The notes under the pieces are model-generated. The model ran no database searches. It was not told the DNA's origin and worked only from the letters and a program-made list of their open reading frames with translations. A program made the position numbers and the translations under genes. Below are positions 18,394 to 27,486 of a DNA stretch of 64,000 nt, in pieces. Each line of letters begins with the position of its first letter. The first letter of the stretch is position 1. The DNA lies in contig NZ_MUFB01000002.1 of NCBI RefSeq assembly GCF_001996005.1, forward strand, positions 24,001 through 88,000. Direction: 5' to 3'. This stretch comes from Salinivibrio siamensis (GTDB taxonomy: Bacteria; Pseudomonadota; Gammaproteobacteria; Enterobacterales; Vibrionaceae).

Positions 18394-19191
18394 ATGAGCG
18401 AATACCGGTATGCAGTGGTAGACCGTGCGGTGGTGCCTCACATCCTCTCCTTAGCCGACGACCATGAGGCCGCGTCATGGTGTGTTTTTCAGCCTCCGGT
18501 GGATGACGCCTTTGCCCAGGTTGCCCCTTATTTGGTCGAGCTTCCTCCTGCGCTTGAGGATGACCTGCAAGCGCGCCGTGAGCCGTGGGGATTTATCTTT
18601 ACCACCGAGCAACCAGCGAAGGTTGTGCTCAACCACCTAAGAGCCTTGCTCTCGGTGTACAAAGAAGGCAATCCGGCCCCCATTTTCTGTCGCTACTACG
18701 ATCCGCGTATCATCTGGGCGCTGTTAGATGTCTGCAAGGTACCGCAACAGTACTATGTGTTTGGTCCCATGACAGCGATACAAACCGGGTACCCACAGGC
18801 GCGTGAAATGGCGCTCACGCCCATTAAAGTACATCGCCCGCTGACCGAATTGGTCTTATCTGACACGCAATATCAAGCGGTACTCGACCAGTGCATGGTT
18901 AACCTCAAGCAAGATGTGCAAGAGATATTACAGGCGCTACCCACACCTGCCTCAGACGGTGACCCAGACAGAGGCGTATTCGCCGATACCCTAGTGACGC
19001 AATTAACGAAATGGGGCGTCACCGTCGTGACCGATATCAAAACCATCGCGTCCTTGTGTGTCTCACACAATGTTTCCGATTGGGAGGCCTTGCCCGCCGC
19101 ATGGCATGCCGAGCTCTCTCATTCCCAACTACCTGGCAGCTACCGCGTGAAAACATTGGTAGCCAAATTAGGAGGCCAACATGAGCTGTAA
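18394..19191 (+). CDS. DUF4123 T6SS effector adaptor/chaperone
   Basis: A 265-residue cytoplasmic protein. Residues about 5-125 match DUF4123 (Tap/TEC), with the typical core WGFIFTTEQPAKVVLNHLRAL and the FCRYYDPRIIWALL segment. Known DUF4123 proteins bind VgrG and hand a specific effector, encoded next door, to the spike. The gene starts 3 bp after vgrG and overlaps the next gene by 11 bp (a Shine-Dalgarno AGGAGG for that gene lies at 19170-19175). It is therefore tightly coupled and strongly implicates the downstream protein as its cargo. Confidence 0.88.
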   Translation: MSEYRYAVVDRAVVPHILSLADDHEAASWCVFQPPVDDAFAQVAPYLVELPPALEDDLQARREPWGFIFTTEQPAKVVLNHLRALLSVYKEGNPAPIFCRYYDPRIIWALLDVCKVPQQYYVFGPMTAIQTGYPQAREMALTPIKVHRPLTELVLSDTQYQAVLDQCMVNLKQDVQEILQALPTPASDGDPDRGVFADTLVTQLTKWGVTVVTDIKTIASLCVSHNVSDWEALPAAWHAELSHSQLPGSYRVKTLVAKLGGQHEL

Positions 19192-20806
19192 TCATCCCCC
19201 CGGCGAGGCGTGTCATTGCAATCGCACCGAGCCTTGCCTGATTGGTTATGCGGTGACCGCAGGCGATAGCACACAACAATATCGTGGTGGCGAAGTGATA
19301 GGCGAGCCTGTTGCTGTGATTGATGAAGGCGAGGGCGCAGAGGTTGACATTACCCTTGAAGGGAGTTGCCAAGACGCAAAACCGACCTGCCCGAACGGCT
19401 ATGTGACTGATAATGAAAACTTTGCGAAAGATTTATCGGTTGGGCAGAACAGTGGCATTACTGTGCGCTCCCCACAGACGGGCGCCTTTGGGTTGTGGGA
19501 TGCCTTCATGCTGATGTTGGCGGAAGACACCCAAGATGCGTTGCCTTATAAAACCTATCAGATATGCGTGACGCAATGTGATGGCCAGCCACAAGAAGAA
19601 ACCCACCTTATCTATGATATACCCTTGATTGGTAGCATTGCCAAAGCGGTCGTCGGCGTACTGTCGAATGACAGCCTGTCTTTTAAGGTTTACCCCAAAG
19701 TCGTACTAAAAAGTGAACTGACGCTGTCCTACAAAAAAGAGACAGAAGAAAAATCGGATGAAGAGCGTTATGACGAGCGCACCGCGCGGTACGAGGAATA
19801 TCTTAGAAACGGCGGCGCGGAAGCGCATCACCGCACCGAGATCCCCAAGAGTGAAATCAAAGAGAAGTTTTCGCTGGAGGGCAGCCTCTCGATCAAAGAA
19901 GGCAGCACGGAAACGAAATTTGGCACGGGGTTAACGTACGAAAATAGCAACTACTTACATACGCGTGACGTGCAAGATGAGTTTGAAAATATACGTGACC
20001 AATTAAAACTCATCTCCAGCATTATCGATACCGTCGGTATGATCAAGTCAGGCATGTATCGAGACACGGGCGAAGAAGACATTAAGCTGGTGACTTGGGA
20101 GTTTAAACCGCCGGTGCTCAAATTGGGGGGCAGTAAAACCACCACACTCAGTGATAAAGGCCAGCTCATTACCATGGGTAAAACCACATTGGGTCTCGAC
20201 CCCTTATTTGACTTTTCAATCACCTTGGATGTGATACTCGCGGCAGCCGCGTATTTTAAAATCAAAAACCTGGTGCAAAAGCTGCGCGAAGAGGCGAAAA
20301 AGCTGGAAGACAAGGTGAAAGCCGGTCAGCAAGGCGCCTACTTTGGCGCTGAGTTTTTTGTCATGGCCGCCACCAGCATCAAAACCGAGGGCAGCATTGA
20401 ATGTGTGCCTAATAAGTCGCCGACGTATGCCTTTGATGCCGAGCAGGCTGTCACAATGACCACCGAGATAGGGATACGAAGTGGCGTTAACGTCTGGGTA
20501 TTAGAGGGGCTGTTTGAATTGACAGGCGGTATTGTCGCCAATGCCAAGTGTGTACTTAAAGGCGGAGAGGGTAAAACCGAGCTTATCTTCTGCCATGAAG
20601 GCATTAAGGCTTATGTCAAAATGAAGGTCACGTTTAGCACGAAAAACCCCAACGAGAAGAGTTCAAACAACCAAGGCGGCCTTGGCGGCTGGCGAGCCGA
20701 TAGTGAGGCAAAAACAAGTGAAGAAGAAACACAAGAGTGGGTGTGGGTTGACCCCTTAAGTACGGAGGACTCTCCATACCGCACCACATTATTTGGTGGC
20801 GACTAG
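19181..20806 (+). CDS. Candidate T6SS effector of unknown type
   Basis: A 541-residue protein that I do not recognise. The N-terminus is cysteine-rich (C3, C10, C12, C18 in the first 20 residues; three further cysteines within residues 60-130), suggesting metal or disulfide content. Residues about 135-165 include IPLIGSIAKAVVGVL, and about 345-360 VILAAAAYFKI, two moderately hydrophobic stretches. Between them are highly charged helical regions (185-225). An amphipathic, probably coiled-coil segment KIKNLVQKLREEAKKLEDKV follows the second. No lipase, nuclease, amidase or NAD-ase motif is seen. The position between a DUF4123 adaptor and lipoprotein-PAAR genes makes it the likely cargo; membrane insertion is only a guess. 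Confidence 0.6.
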   Translation: MSCNHPPGEACHCNRTEPCLIGYAVTAGDSTQQYRGGEVIGEPVAVIDEGEGAEVDITLEGSCQDAKPTCPNGYVTDNENFAKDLSVGQNSGITVRSPQTGAFGLWDAFMLMLAEDTQDALPYKTYQICVTQCDGQPQEETHLIYDIPLIGSIAKAVVGVLSNDSLSFKVYPKVVLKSELTLSYKKETEEKSDEERYDERTARYEEYLRNGGAEAHHRTEIPKSEIKEKFSLEGSLSIKEGSTETKFGTGLTYENSNYLHTRDVQDEFENIRDQLKLISSIIDTVGMIKSGMYRDTGEEDIKLVTWEFKPPVLKLGGSKTTTLSDKGQLITMGKTTLGLDPLFDFSITLDVILAAAAYFKIKNLVQKLREEAKKLEDKVKAGQQGAYFGAEFFVMAATSIKTEGSIECVPNKSPTYAFDAEQAVTMTTEIGIRSGVNVWVLEGLFELTGGIVANAKCVLKGGEGKTELIFCHEGIKAYVKMKVTFSTKNPNEKSSNNQGGLGGWRADSEAKTSEEETQEWVWVDPLSTEDSPYRTTLFGGD

Positions 20807-20817
20807 CAGAGGATACC

Positions 20818-21798
20818 ATGAGAGCCATAACATTAATTTTAACTGTCATTTTATTAGCCGGATGTTTTGGAGATAAAGAAATGAGACAAGCGAGAGAGCA
20901 GGTTTCAACTGTTGATATCGAGATTGATAATGAAGGCGAGAATCCGCCTGTGTTGTACACCGCCAGTATCAGCTCACAGACTATGTTTTGTGGTGGGTTA
21001 ACCAACGGTATCGAAGCTATTGATAACTTAAGCTCGAGCGCTGCCACCTTCTCTTCAGGGTTTAACGCCACCGCTTACTTACAGCCGGGGGAAAACCAGT
21101 TAGAGCTCGGCACGGTGCCATCAGGTGCGTACGAGGATGACTTTACCTATCGTATGGACGATACCTGCCAGGTCACCCTGTATGGCGCCTTTCCGGATGG
21201 CACCAAAAAAGAGATTTCTAACCTGACGGCCACCGTAGAAGACGGCAAACCGACGATTAAAGACTCCACCACCTATCCGGCCAATCATCAGTCACCACTG
21301 GTGAATGTGGATGGAACGCTTGATGGTCATTTAACCATGTTCTCACGCCCTATTCATATCAAAACCTTACCGCGTTGGCGCTGGGTAGACGCGACACCGT
21401 TTGATGAAAACAACCCCAAGCACATGAAAATGTTGCGCCGTGCTTACAGCCACCTTATCACCTTACTCGAAAAGCGTGACTTTGAAGGGTTAAAAATGGC
21501 GTGGTCACTCTCGAATCGAGAAAAAGCGAAAGCCGAAGCCTATATGACCGAGCCTGATGAATTTTTTGATGTAATGGATTTGCCTGGAGATTTTGAACGG
21601 GCTTCTGATGTCCAAGCAGAGCCAAGGCGCGAATGGCATGAATACTCATTAAAGAGCCTTATGAATGGACGTTTAGTCAGATTAGAGGATCAACGTGGTA
21701 TGTCTCCAATCAGATATGGCTCGGATGAATTAGATTTAATTACTAGTCTGGATCCGTTTTTCGCCATCATTGATGGCCGTATGGTCATTGCACGCTAA
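20818..21798 (+). CDS. T6SS-island lipoprotein, copy 1 (candidate immunity protein)
   Basis: A 326-residue lipoprotein: a short signal peptide with lipobox LAGC, cysteine at residue 16, then aspartate at +3, with no obvious Asp at +2. It would be anchored in the envelope facing the periplasm. The mature protein has two conserved halves: a beta-rich part up to about residue 160, and the segment RPIHIKTLPRWRWVDATPF followed by a helical part. It starts 11 bp after the candidate effector, the usual place for an immunity gene. Compared with copies 2 and 3, differences concentrate in the signal peptide, around residues 94-105 and in the last 55 residues. I do not recognise the family; immunity is inferred from position and periplasmic location. 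Confidence 0.7.
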   Translation: MRAITLILTVILLAGCFGDKEMRQAREQVSTVDIEIDNEGENPPVLYTASISSQTMFCGGLTNGIEAIDNLSSSAATFSSGFNATAYLQPGENQLELGTVPSGAYEDDFTYRMDDTCQVTLYGAFPDGTKKEISNLTATVEDGKPTIKDSTTYPANHQSPLVNVDGTLDGHLTMFSRPIHIKTLPRWRWVDATPFDENNPKHMKMLRRAYSHLITLLEKRDFEGLKMAWSLSNREKAKAEAYMTEPDEFFDVMDLPGDFERASDVQAEPRREWHEYSLKSLMNGRLVRLEDQRGMSPIRYGSDELDLITSLDPFFAIIDGRMVIAR

Positions 21799-21807
21799 GG
21801 AGGCGCT

Positions 21808-22107
21808 ATGCCAGGGGCAGCACGATTAGGCGATACCGCTGGCGGACATGGGTGTTTTCCGCCCACCGCAGTGACCAGCGCCAGCGCTGGGGTGATGATT
21901 AATGGCAAGCCGGCGGCAAGAGTGGGGGATACCGCCGCCCCACACGGCTGCCCGTGCCCGAAAACGCCACATGGCTCTCATGGTCGCCAGATTGTCGCGG
22001 GCTCAACCGGGGTAGTGATTGATGGTAAACCCGCCGCCCGTATTGGTGACGCGCTTAATTGTGGTGGCGTGCTGATATCAGGCTCCGGGGATGTCATCAT
22101 TGGCTAG
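21808..22107 (+). CDS. PAAR-domain T6SS spike tip protein, copy 1
   Basis: A 99-residue protein consisting only of a PAAR domain. It starts MPGAARLGDTAGGHGCFPPT and has two GKPAAR(V/I)GD repeats, with His and Cys residues (HGC, HGCPCPKTPHG, LNCGG) placed to bind the zinc at the tip. PAAR proteins cap the VgrG needle. AAGGAGG lies 5 bp before the ATG. It begins 9 bp after copy 1 of the lipoprotein. It has no C-terminal toxin extension. Confidence 0.93.
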   Translation: MPGAARLGDTAGGHGCFPPTAVTSASAGVMINGKPAARVGDTAAPHGCPCPKTPHGSHGRQIVAGSTGVVIDGKPAARIGDALNCGGVLISGSGDVIIG

Positions 22108-22156
22108 GGGCGGCAACGCCTCTAGCTACTTCATTATCAGACATAAGCGAGCCGAG

Positions 22157-23137
22157 ATGAAAAAGATTGCTGCTGTACTCTGCCTGTTTTTATTGACTGG
22201 CTGCTGGAGTGATTCAGACATGATGCAAGCAAGAGAGCAGGTTTCAACTGTTGATATCGAGATTGATAATGAAGGCGAGAACCCGCCTGTGTTGTACACC
22301 GCCAATATCAGCTCACAGACCATGTACTGCAATGGGTTGGTTAATGGTATTGATGCCATAGACAACCTAGGCTCGAGCGCGGCCACCTTCTCCTCGGGGT
22401 TTAACGCTACCGCCTACTTACAGCCGGGTGAAAATCAAATAAACATGCGAGTTTTACCTTCGGGGGCGTACGAGGACGATTTTACTTATCGCGCGGACGA
22501 TACCTGCCAGGTCACCCTGTATGGCGCGTTTCCGGATGGTACTAAAAAAGAGATTTCCAACCTGACGGCCACGGTAGAAGACGGCAAACCGACGATTAAA
22601 GAGTCCACCACCTATCCGGCCAACCACCAATCACCACTGGTGAATGTCGATGGCTCAGTTCGTGGCCCTGTGACTAAGTTTTCTCGTCCTATTCATATCA
22701 AAACATTACCGCGTTGGCGCTGGGTGGATGCCACCCCGTTCGATGAAGATAACCCCAAGCACATGAAAATGCTGCGCCGTGCTTACAGTCACCTTATTAC
22801 CTTGCTCGAAAAGCGTGACTTTGAAGGGTTAAAAATGGCGTGGTCATTAGCGGGGCGTGAGCAGGCAAAAGCCGAAGCCTATATGACCGAGCCGGATGAG
22901 TTTTTTGATGTGATGGATATACCTGGTGACTTTGAGCGTGCAGAGGACGCAGCGGTTGTTCCACGACGAGAGTGGCATGAGTACACAGTGAAAAGCTACA
23001 TGGGCGGAAAGCTAGTGAAGCTAGAAGACCAACGAGGGCATTCTCCACTTCGTATCAGCTCTCAAGAGTCTGGCTGGATAAATAGTTTTCTACCGCTGTT
23101 TTCCATCATTGATGGCCGTATGGTGATTGCACGTTAA
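22157..23137 (+). CDS. T6SS-island lipoprotein, copy 2 (candidate immunity protein)
   Basis: A 326-residue paralogue of the preceding lipoprotein with lipobox LTGC (Cys16). The ATG at 22157 is chosen because it puts the signal peptide (MKKIAAVLCLFLLTGC) at the start; an upstream in-frame ATG at 22091 lies inside the PAAR gene. Most of the protein matches copy 1, but the end is distinct: TVKSYMGGKLVKLEDQ, then SQESGWINSFLPLF before the shared IIDGRMVIAR terminus. The ribosome site is weak (only GAG), so expression may depend on coupling to the upstream PAAR gene 49 bp away. Confidence 0.7.
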   Translation: MKKIAAVLCLFLLTGCWSDSDMMQAREQVSTVDIEIDNEGENPPVLYTANISSQTMYCNGLVNGIDAIDNLGSSAATFSSGFNATAYLQPGENQINMRVLPSGAYEDDFTYRADDTCQVTLYGAFPDGTKKEISNLTATVEDGKPTIKESTTYPANHQSPLVNVDGSVRGPVTKFSRPIHIKTLPRWRWVDATPFDEDNPKHMKMLRRAYSHLITLLEKRDFEGLKMAWSLAGREQAKAEAYMTEPDEFFDVMDIPGDFERAEDAAVVPRREWHEYTVKSYMGGKLVKLEDQRGHSPLRISSQESGWINSFLPLFSIIDGRMVIAR

Positions 23138-23146
23138 GGAGGCGCT

Positions 23147-23446
23147 ATGCCAGGGGCTGCACGATTAGGCGATACCGCCGGCGGACATGGGTGCTTTCCG
23201 CCCACCGCAGTGACCAGCGCTAGCGCTGGAGTGATGATTAATGGCAAACCGGCGGCAAGAGTGGGGGATGCAGCGGCGCCACACGGCTGCCCGTGCCCGA
23301 AAACCCCACATGGCTCTCATGGTCGCCAGATTGCCGCGGGCTCAACTGGGGTAATGATTGATGGTAAACCCGCCGCCCGTATTGGCGACGCGCTCAACTG
23401 TGGTGGCGTACTGATATCAGGCTCCGGGGATGTCATCATTGGCTAG
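23147..23446 (+). CDS. PAAR-domain T6SS spike tip protein, copy 2
   Basis: A 99-residue PAAR protein that differs from copy 1 at only about three positions (GDTAAPHG becomes GDAAAPHG, QIVAG becomes QIAAG, GVVIDG becomes GVMIDG). All predicted zinc ligands are kept. AAGGAGG precedes the ATG at the same spacing as in copy 1. Confidence 0.93.
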   Translation: MPGAARLGDTAGGHGCFPPTAVTSASAGVMINGKPAARVGDAAAPHGCPCPKTPHGSHGRQIAAGSTGVMIDGKPAARIGDALNCGGVLISGSGDVIIG

Positions 23447-23495
23447 GGGCGGCAATGCCTCTAACTACTTCATTATCAGACACAAGCGAGTCGAG

Positions 23496-24476
23496 ATGAA
23501 AAAGATAGCCGCTGTACTCTGCCTGTTGTTACTGACTGGCTGTTGGAGTGATGCAGAAATGATGCAAGCAAGAGAGCAGGTTTCAACCGTTGATATCGAG
23601 ATTGATAATGAGGGCGAGAATCCGCCTGTGTTGTACACCGCCAATATCAGCTCAAAGACTATGTTTTGTGGTGGGCTAATCAACGGTATCGAGGCTATTG
23701 ATAACTTAAGCTCGAGCGCTGCCACCTTCTCTTCGGGGTTTAACGCCACCGCGTACTTACAGCCGGGGGAAAACCAGTTAGAGCTTGCCGTAGCGCCATC
23801 GGGCGTTTACGACGATAATCTGACTTATCGCGACGATGACAGCTGTGAAGTCACCCTTTATGGTGTCTTTCCAGACGGCACTAAAAAAGAAATCTCCAAC
23901 TTGACGGTCACCGTAGAAGACGGTAAGCCGACGATCAAAGACTCTACCACCTATCCGGCCAATCACCAGTCACCACTGGTGAATGTGGATGGTAGTGTGC
24001 GTGGCTATTTGACTGAGTTTTCACGCCCTATTCATATCAAAACCCTGCCACGTTGGCGCTGGGTGGACGCGACACCGTTTGATAAAAACAACCCGCGTCA
24101 TATGAAAATGCTGCACCGCGCTTACAGCCACCTTATCACCTTGCTCGAAAAGCGTGACTTTGAAGGGTTAAAAATGGCGTGGTCACTCTCGAATCGAGAG
24201 AAAGCGAAAGCGGAGGCCTATATGACCGAGCCGGATGAGTTTTTTGATGTTATTGACTTCCCAGATATGTTCGAGCGTGCTGAAGATGCTGAGGTGCAAC
24301 CAAGACGCGAATGGCACGAATACACAGTAATAAGTGTTATGGGTGGACGACTGGTCAAATTAGAGGATGAGCGAGGGCACTCTCCACTGAGAATACTGTC
24401 TATCGAACAAAATACAATCAATACGCAAACCCCTTATTTCTCCATCATTGATGGGCGTATGGTGATTGCACGTTAA
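23496..24476 (+). CDS. T6SS-island lipoprotein, copy 3 (candidate immunity protein)
   Basis: The third 326-residue paralogue, with lipobox LTGC (Cys16). It shares the signal peptide with copy 2 but the ENQLEL segment with copy 1, so the three look like mosaics. It has private changes at about residues 98-115 (AVAPSGVYDDNLTYRDDD) and at the end (TVISVMGGRLVKLEDE, then LSIEQNTINTQTPYF). Start ATG 23496 chosen as for copy 2. Likely periplasm-facing; role inferred from position. Confidence 0.7.
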   Translation: MKKIAAVLCLLLLTGCWSDAEMMQAREQVSTVDIEIDNEGENPPVLYTANISSKTMFCGGLINGIEAIDNLSSSAATFSSGFNATAYLQPGENQLELAVAPSGVYDDNLTYRDDDSCEVTLYGVFPDGTKKEISNLTVTVEDGKPTIKDSTTYPANHQSPLVNVDGSVRGYLTEFSRPIHIKTLPRWRWVDATPFDKNNPRHMKMLHRAYSHLITLLEKRDFEGLKMAWSLSNREKAKAEAYMTEPDEFFDVIDFPDMFERAEDAEVQPRREWHEYTVISVMGGRLVKLEDERGHSPLRILSIEQNTINTQTPYFSIIDGRMVIAR

Positions 24477-24485
24477 GGAGGCGCT

Positions 24486-24785
24486 ATGCCAGGCGCAGCA
24501 CGATTAGGCGATACCGCTGGTGGGCATGGGTGCTTTCCGCCCACCGCAGTGACCAGCGCCAGCGCTGGGGTGATGATTAATGGCAAGCCGGCGGCAAGAG
24601 TGGGGGATGCAGCGGCGCCACACGGCTGCCCGTGCCCGAAAACGCCACATGGCTTTCATGGTCGCCAGATTGCTGCGGGCTCAACTGGAGTAGTGATTGA
24701 TGGTAAACCCGCCGCCCGTATTGGCGATGCGCTCAATTGTGGTGGCGTATTGGTCTCAGGCTCCGGGGACGTCATCATTGGCTAG
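24486..24785 (+). CDS. PAAR-domain T6SS spike tip protein, copy 3
   Basis: A 99-residue PAAR protein nearly identical to copies 1 and 2 (differences include HGFHG in place of HGSHG and GVLVSG in place of GVLISG). It ends the T6SS island; the next gene, plsB, converges from the other strand 52 bp away. A 6-bp inverted repeat (about 24784-24801) follows the stop but lacks a T run. Confidence 0.93.
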   Translation: MPGAARLGDTAGGHGCFPPTAVTSASAGVMINGKPAARVGDAAAPHGCPCPKTPHGFHGRQIAAGSTGVVIDGKPAARIGDALNCGGVLVSGSGDVIIG

Positions 24786-24837
24786 AGGCGGCAATGCCTC
24801 TCATTCGTCTCATACAGTATTGATAAGTGTCTTCAAG

Positions 24838-27273
24838 TTATGACTTTCCTAATGGCTGATTAAGCACTGCTTGAATGGTCAATTGCACCTCGGGGGAAAT
24901 CAACTCACATACCAGATCGTTGAGCGCGGCGATACGCTCTGCATTGGCCTTGGCATCATCGTCCAAATAGCCTTGCTCGCGCAAGGTGTCGACAAAAATG
25001 GTGAACACTCGCTTGTCAAAGAACTCAGGGGCGTTGATCCCATGCAAACGGCTAAGTCGCTGCGCCAGCATCTGGCTGTGTTTTTCCAAATCACGCTTAT
25101 CAATATGCGGCTGGTGGCTGAATAAGGTGAGCGTAATCGCGTAGCGCTGTAGCGTTTCGGCAATGGTGCGGCCGAGTAATTGCAGCTCACCGAGCTTGGC
25201 ATTATTCATGGTCACTTTGCCATCGTCACAGCACAGCAGCGACTGGTCGTGCATTGCGTGCAGTAAGGCTTCGAAGTAGCTTTCAAGGCCGGCTTGGTCA
25301 AAGCTCATAAAGAGTTCCGCTTTGAGCAAGGGGTACAATTGCTGCACGCAGGCGCGCAAGCCGGATCGGCTAATCGATTTGTGGGTCACCAATATTTGCG
25401 CGATCAGCGACGGCAGCGCCACCAGATGAATGACATTGTTGCGATAATAGGTCATCAAGATCGCTTGCTGGCGATCCAGAGAAATGACTTCACCCATGGT
25501 GTCTTTTTCGACCACCAATTTGTTGAGTGATAACGCGTGATCGACCAGATCCGCCGGTGAATCTTGAGGCACACTGCTGCTCGCCGAGTAGGGAGCCTGT
25601 GTCAGCAGGGCTTGATACACCCCTAACTGGGCCTCGAGCGCTTCACGGCTTAAGGCGCGCTGACGTGAGGCCAGCAACGCGGTGGCGCACAAGTTGAGAG
25701 CATTGGTCGCGGCGGCATCGTTGATATGGGTCATTACCTTGGTCGCCAAATCACTGACGACCGGATTCATCCACGCCGGTTTTTGCGGCTCCATCGGGTT
25801 AATGTAATCGTGCCAGTCAGGCACTTGCTCATTGAGATGTTGGTTGAGCGCAATGGGTTCACCAAAGTTCACGTAACCCAAGCCGTAGTTACGCAGCTTA
25901 CGCACGATCCCTAATACTTGGCCGACGCTTTCTTTCTCTTTGCGCTGGCCTTGGAGCTCTTTGGCGTAAGTGTTGACCTCCATCACGTGCTCATAGCCGA
26001 TATAGACAGGCACCAAGGTAATAGGGCGTTGTTGGCCGCGAAGCATCGCCTGTAGGGTCATGGCGAGCATCCCGGTTTTCGCTGGCAGTAGGCGGCCTGT
26101 ACGAGAACGGCCGCCTTCGGCAAAGTACTCGACCGAGTAACCACGGGCAAACAGTTCTGCGAGATACTCACGGAATACGGTGGAATACAGGCGATTGCCT
26201 TTAAAGCTGCGGCGAATAAAGAAGGCACCACCACGGCGGAATAAGGGGCCGGCCGGGAAGAAGTTGAGGTTCACACCGGCGGCGATATGCGGTGGCACCA
26301 AGCCCTCTTTGTATAACACGTATGAAAGTAGCAGGTAATCCATGTGCGAGCGGTGGCAGGGCACGTAGACAATCTCGTGGCCATCTTGCGCGAGTTGACG
26401 CACACGCTCGGCGTTGTTGACATGAATGCCTTGATAGAGCTTGTTCCACAGCCAAGTAAGAATGCGGTCACTGTAACGGATCAAGCGATAGGAAAAGTTG
26501 GCGGCGATCTCCTCCATCATATCGACCGCTTCTTTGCGCACTTTGTCTACTGACACATCGCGCGTTTGCGCTTCATCGTGCACCACCTTGTCGATGGCTT
26601 TCGACGCAAGCAGCCGCTTAAACAGTAAGCCACGGTTGGGCAAGCGCGGCCCTGAAGCGGCGAGCTTTTGGCGTGAGAAATGGATCATCGCCACGCGCGC
26701 CAGTTTATGGGCGATAGCCTGGTCGGTGCCGTGCTTATCGGCCATGTAGCGTAGCGATACCGCTTGGCTAAGTCGCACCATGCCATCGCGGCCACGGGTG
26801 AGGATGGTCCACAGCTTCTCGGGGCCATTCATCGCCCGCAGAATCGCTTGGTGACGCTGGGTCTCATTGCCCGGATCGCGCTGCCATAGCACGGAGGCTG
26901 GGACGAGCTGGATATCTAATTCGCTATCTTGGCGGTGTAAGTGAAGTAAGTCTTTAAAATGCGCGAGCGAGCGCGCAGGCAGATCGTCATCCCCAGAAAA
27001 CACCTTGCGTCCGTGGCTAATAAACACGTAGCGCGGCAAAGTGACATCGCCAATGGTCAAGGGCGTTAACGGATCGGGCAACCCCTGGCGTAAGCAGGTG
27101 CGCCGTAAGGTTAATAAATCGGTGTGAGACTGAAACGGCAACACATACACAATAGGGCGTGCGAGTGACAGATTAAGCTGTTCGACCGGTTCAGAGGGAA
27201 TACATTGGGTGTTTACCCAGGCAGAAAGCGGCAAATTCAATAGCTTGTAATAAATCTTTTGCCAGAGAGCCAT
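24838..27273 (-). CDS. plsB: Glycerol-3-phosphate 1-O-acyltransferase PlsB
   Basis: An 811-residue inner-membrane-associated enzyme that acylates sn-glycerol-3-phosphate at position 1, the first step of phospholipid synthesis. The acyltransferase motifs are clear: block [14 protein letters not shown] (catalytic His and Asp, near residue 305), block [14 protein letters not shown], block [19 protein letters not shown], and block [15 protein letters not shown]. The start at 27271-27273 ([17 protein letters not shown]) matches E. coli PlsB; a longer frame adds 23 residues without similarity. It diverges from lexA over about 210 bp, an order conserved in gammaproteobacteria. Its substrate links it to the glp genes at 10-13 kb. 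Confidence 0.96.
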   Translation of the reverse strand: MALWQKIYYKLLNLPLSAWVNTQCIPSEPVEQLNLSLARPIVYVLPFQSHTDLLTLRRTCLRQGLPDPLTPLTIGDVTLPRYVFISHGRKVFSGDDDLPARSLAHFKDLLHLHRQDSELDIQLVPASVLWQRDPGNETQRHQAILRAMNGPEKLWTILTRGRDGMVRLSQAVSLRYMADKHGTDQAIAHKLARVAMIHFSRQKLAASGPRLPNRGLLFKRLLASKAIDKVVHDEAQTRDVSVDKVRKEAVDMMEEIAANFSYRLIRYSDRILTWLWNKLYQGIHVNNAERVRQLAQDGHEIVYVPCHRSHMDYLLLSYVLYKEGLVPPHIAAGVNLNFFPAGPLFRRGGAFFIRRSFKGNRLYSTVFREYLAELFARGYSVEYFAEGGRSRTGRLLPAKTGMLAMTLQAMLRGQQRPITLVPVYIGYEHVMEVNTYAKELQGQRKEKESVGQVLGIVRKLRNYGLGYVNFGEPIALNQHLNEQVPDWHDYINPMEPQKPAWMNPVVSDLATKVMTHINDAAATNALNLCATALLASRQRALSREALEAQLGVYQALLTQAPYSASSSVPQDSPADLVDHALSLNKLVVEKDTMGEVISLDRQQAILMTYYRNNVIHLVALPSLIAQILVTHKSISRSGLRACVQQLYPLLKAELFMSFDQAGLESYFEALLHAMHDQSLLCCDDGKVTMNNAKLGELQLLGRTIAETLQRYAITLTLFSHQPHIDKRDLEKHSQMLAQRLSRLHGINAPEFFDKRVFTIFVDTLREQGYLDDDAKANAERIAALNDLVCELISPEVQLTIQAVLNQPLGKS

Positions 27274-27442
27274 GATTGTCAGTGCCTCAAATTCAAAATG
27301 CGCGCCAAGGATAGCAGAAAAGTGCCGCGAACTTGCAAACAAAGGTCGAGATTTGCCATTAGCCTGCGCGTAATCGACGATATTCGCGATAATGAGATCG
27401 GCTTCTCGTGGCGTTAATTAGTGCTTTTCAAGCTGCATTTTA

Positions 27443-27478
27443 CTGGATATACTCACAGTTAACTGTATAAAAAGACAG
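27443..27478 (+). promoter_or_regulatory. Two LexA (SOS) boxes upstream of lexA
   Basis: Box 1 CTGGATATACTCACAG (27443-27458) has one mismatch in the CTGT-N8-ACAG pattern. Box 2 CTGTATAAAAAGACAG (27463-27478) is a perfect match. Their 20-bp spacing resembles the double operator of E. coli lexA and predicts autoregulation. Box 2 ends 8 bp before the lexA start. Confidence 0.88.
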
Positions 27479-27486
27479 GTAAGAGC

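Larger units (their letters stand above)
20818..24785 (+). repeat. Triplicated lipoprotein-PAAR unit, period 1339 bp
   Basis: Lipoprotein starts at 20818, 22157 and 23496 and PAAR starts at 21808, 23147 and 24486 are each exactly 1339 bp apart. All three lipoproteins are 326 residues and all three PAAR proteins 99 residues. The array is a head-to-tail tandem duplication without transposase, terminal inverted repeats or obvious target-site duplication. The 49-bp spacer between units is also repeated; after the third PAAR the similarity fades within about 20 bp. Confidence 0.95.

Noticed and set aside
20818-24785. Tandem array considered as a transposon or CRISPR-like element
   Set aside because: No transposase, terminal inverted repeats or spacer pattern exist; the units are complete coding cassettes.
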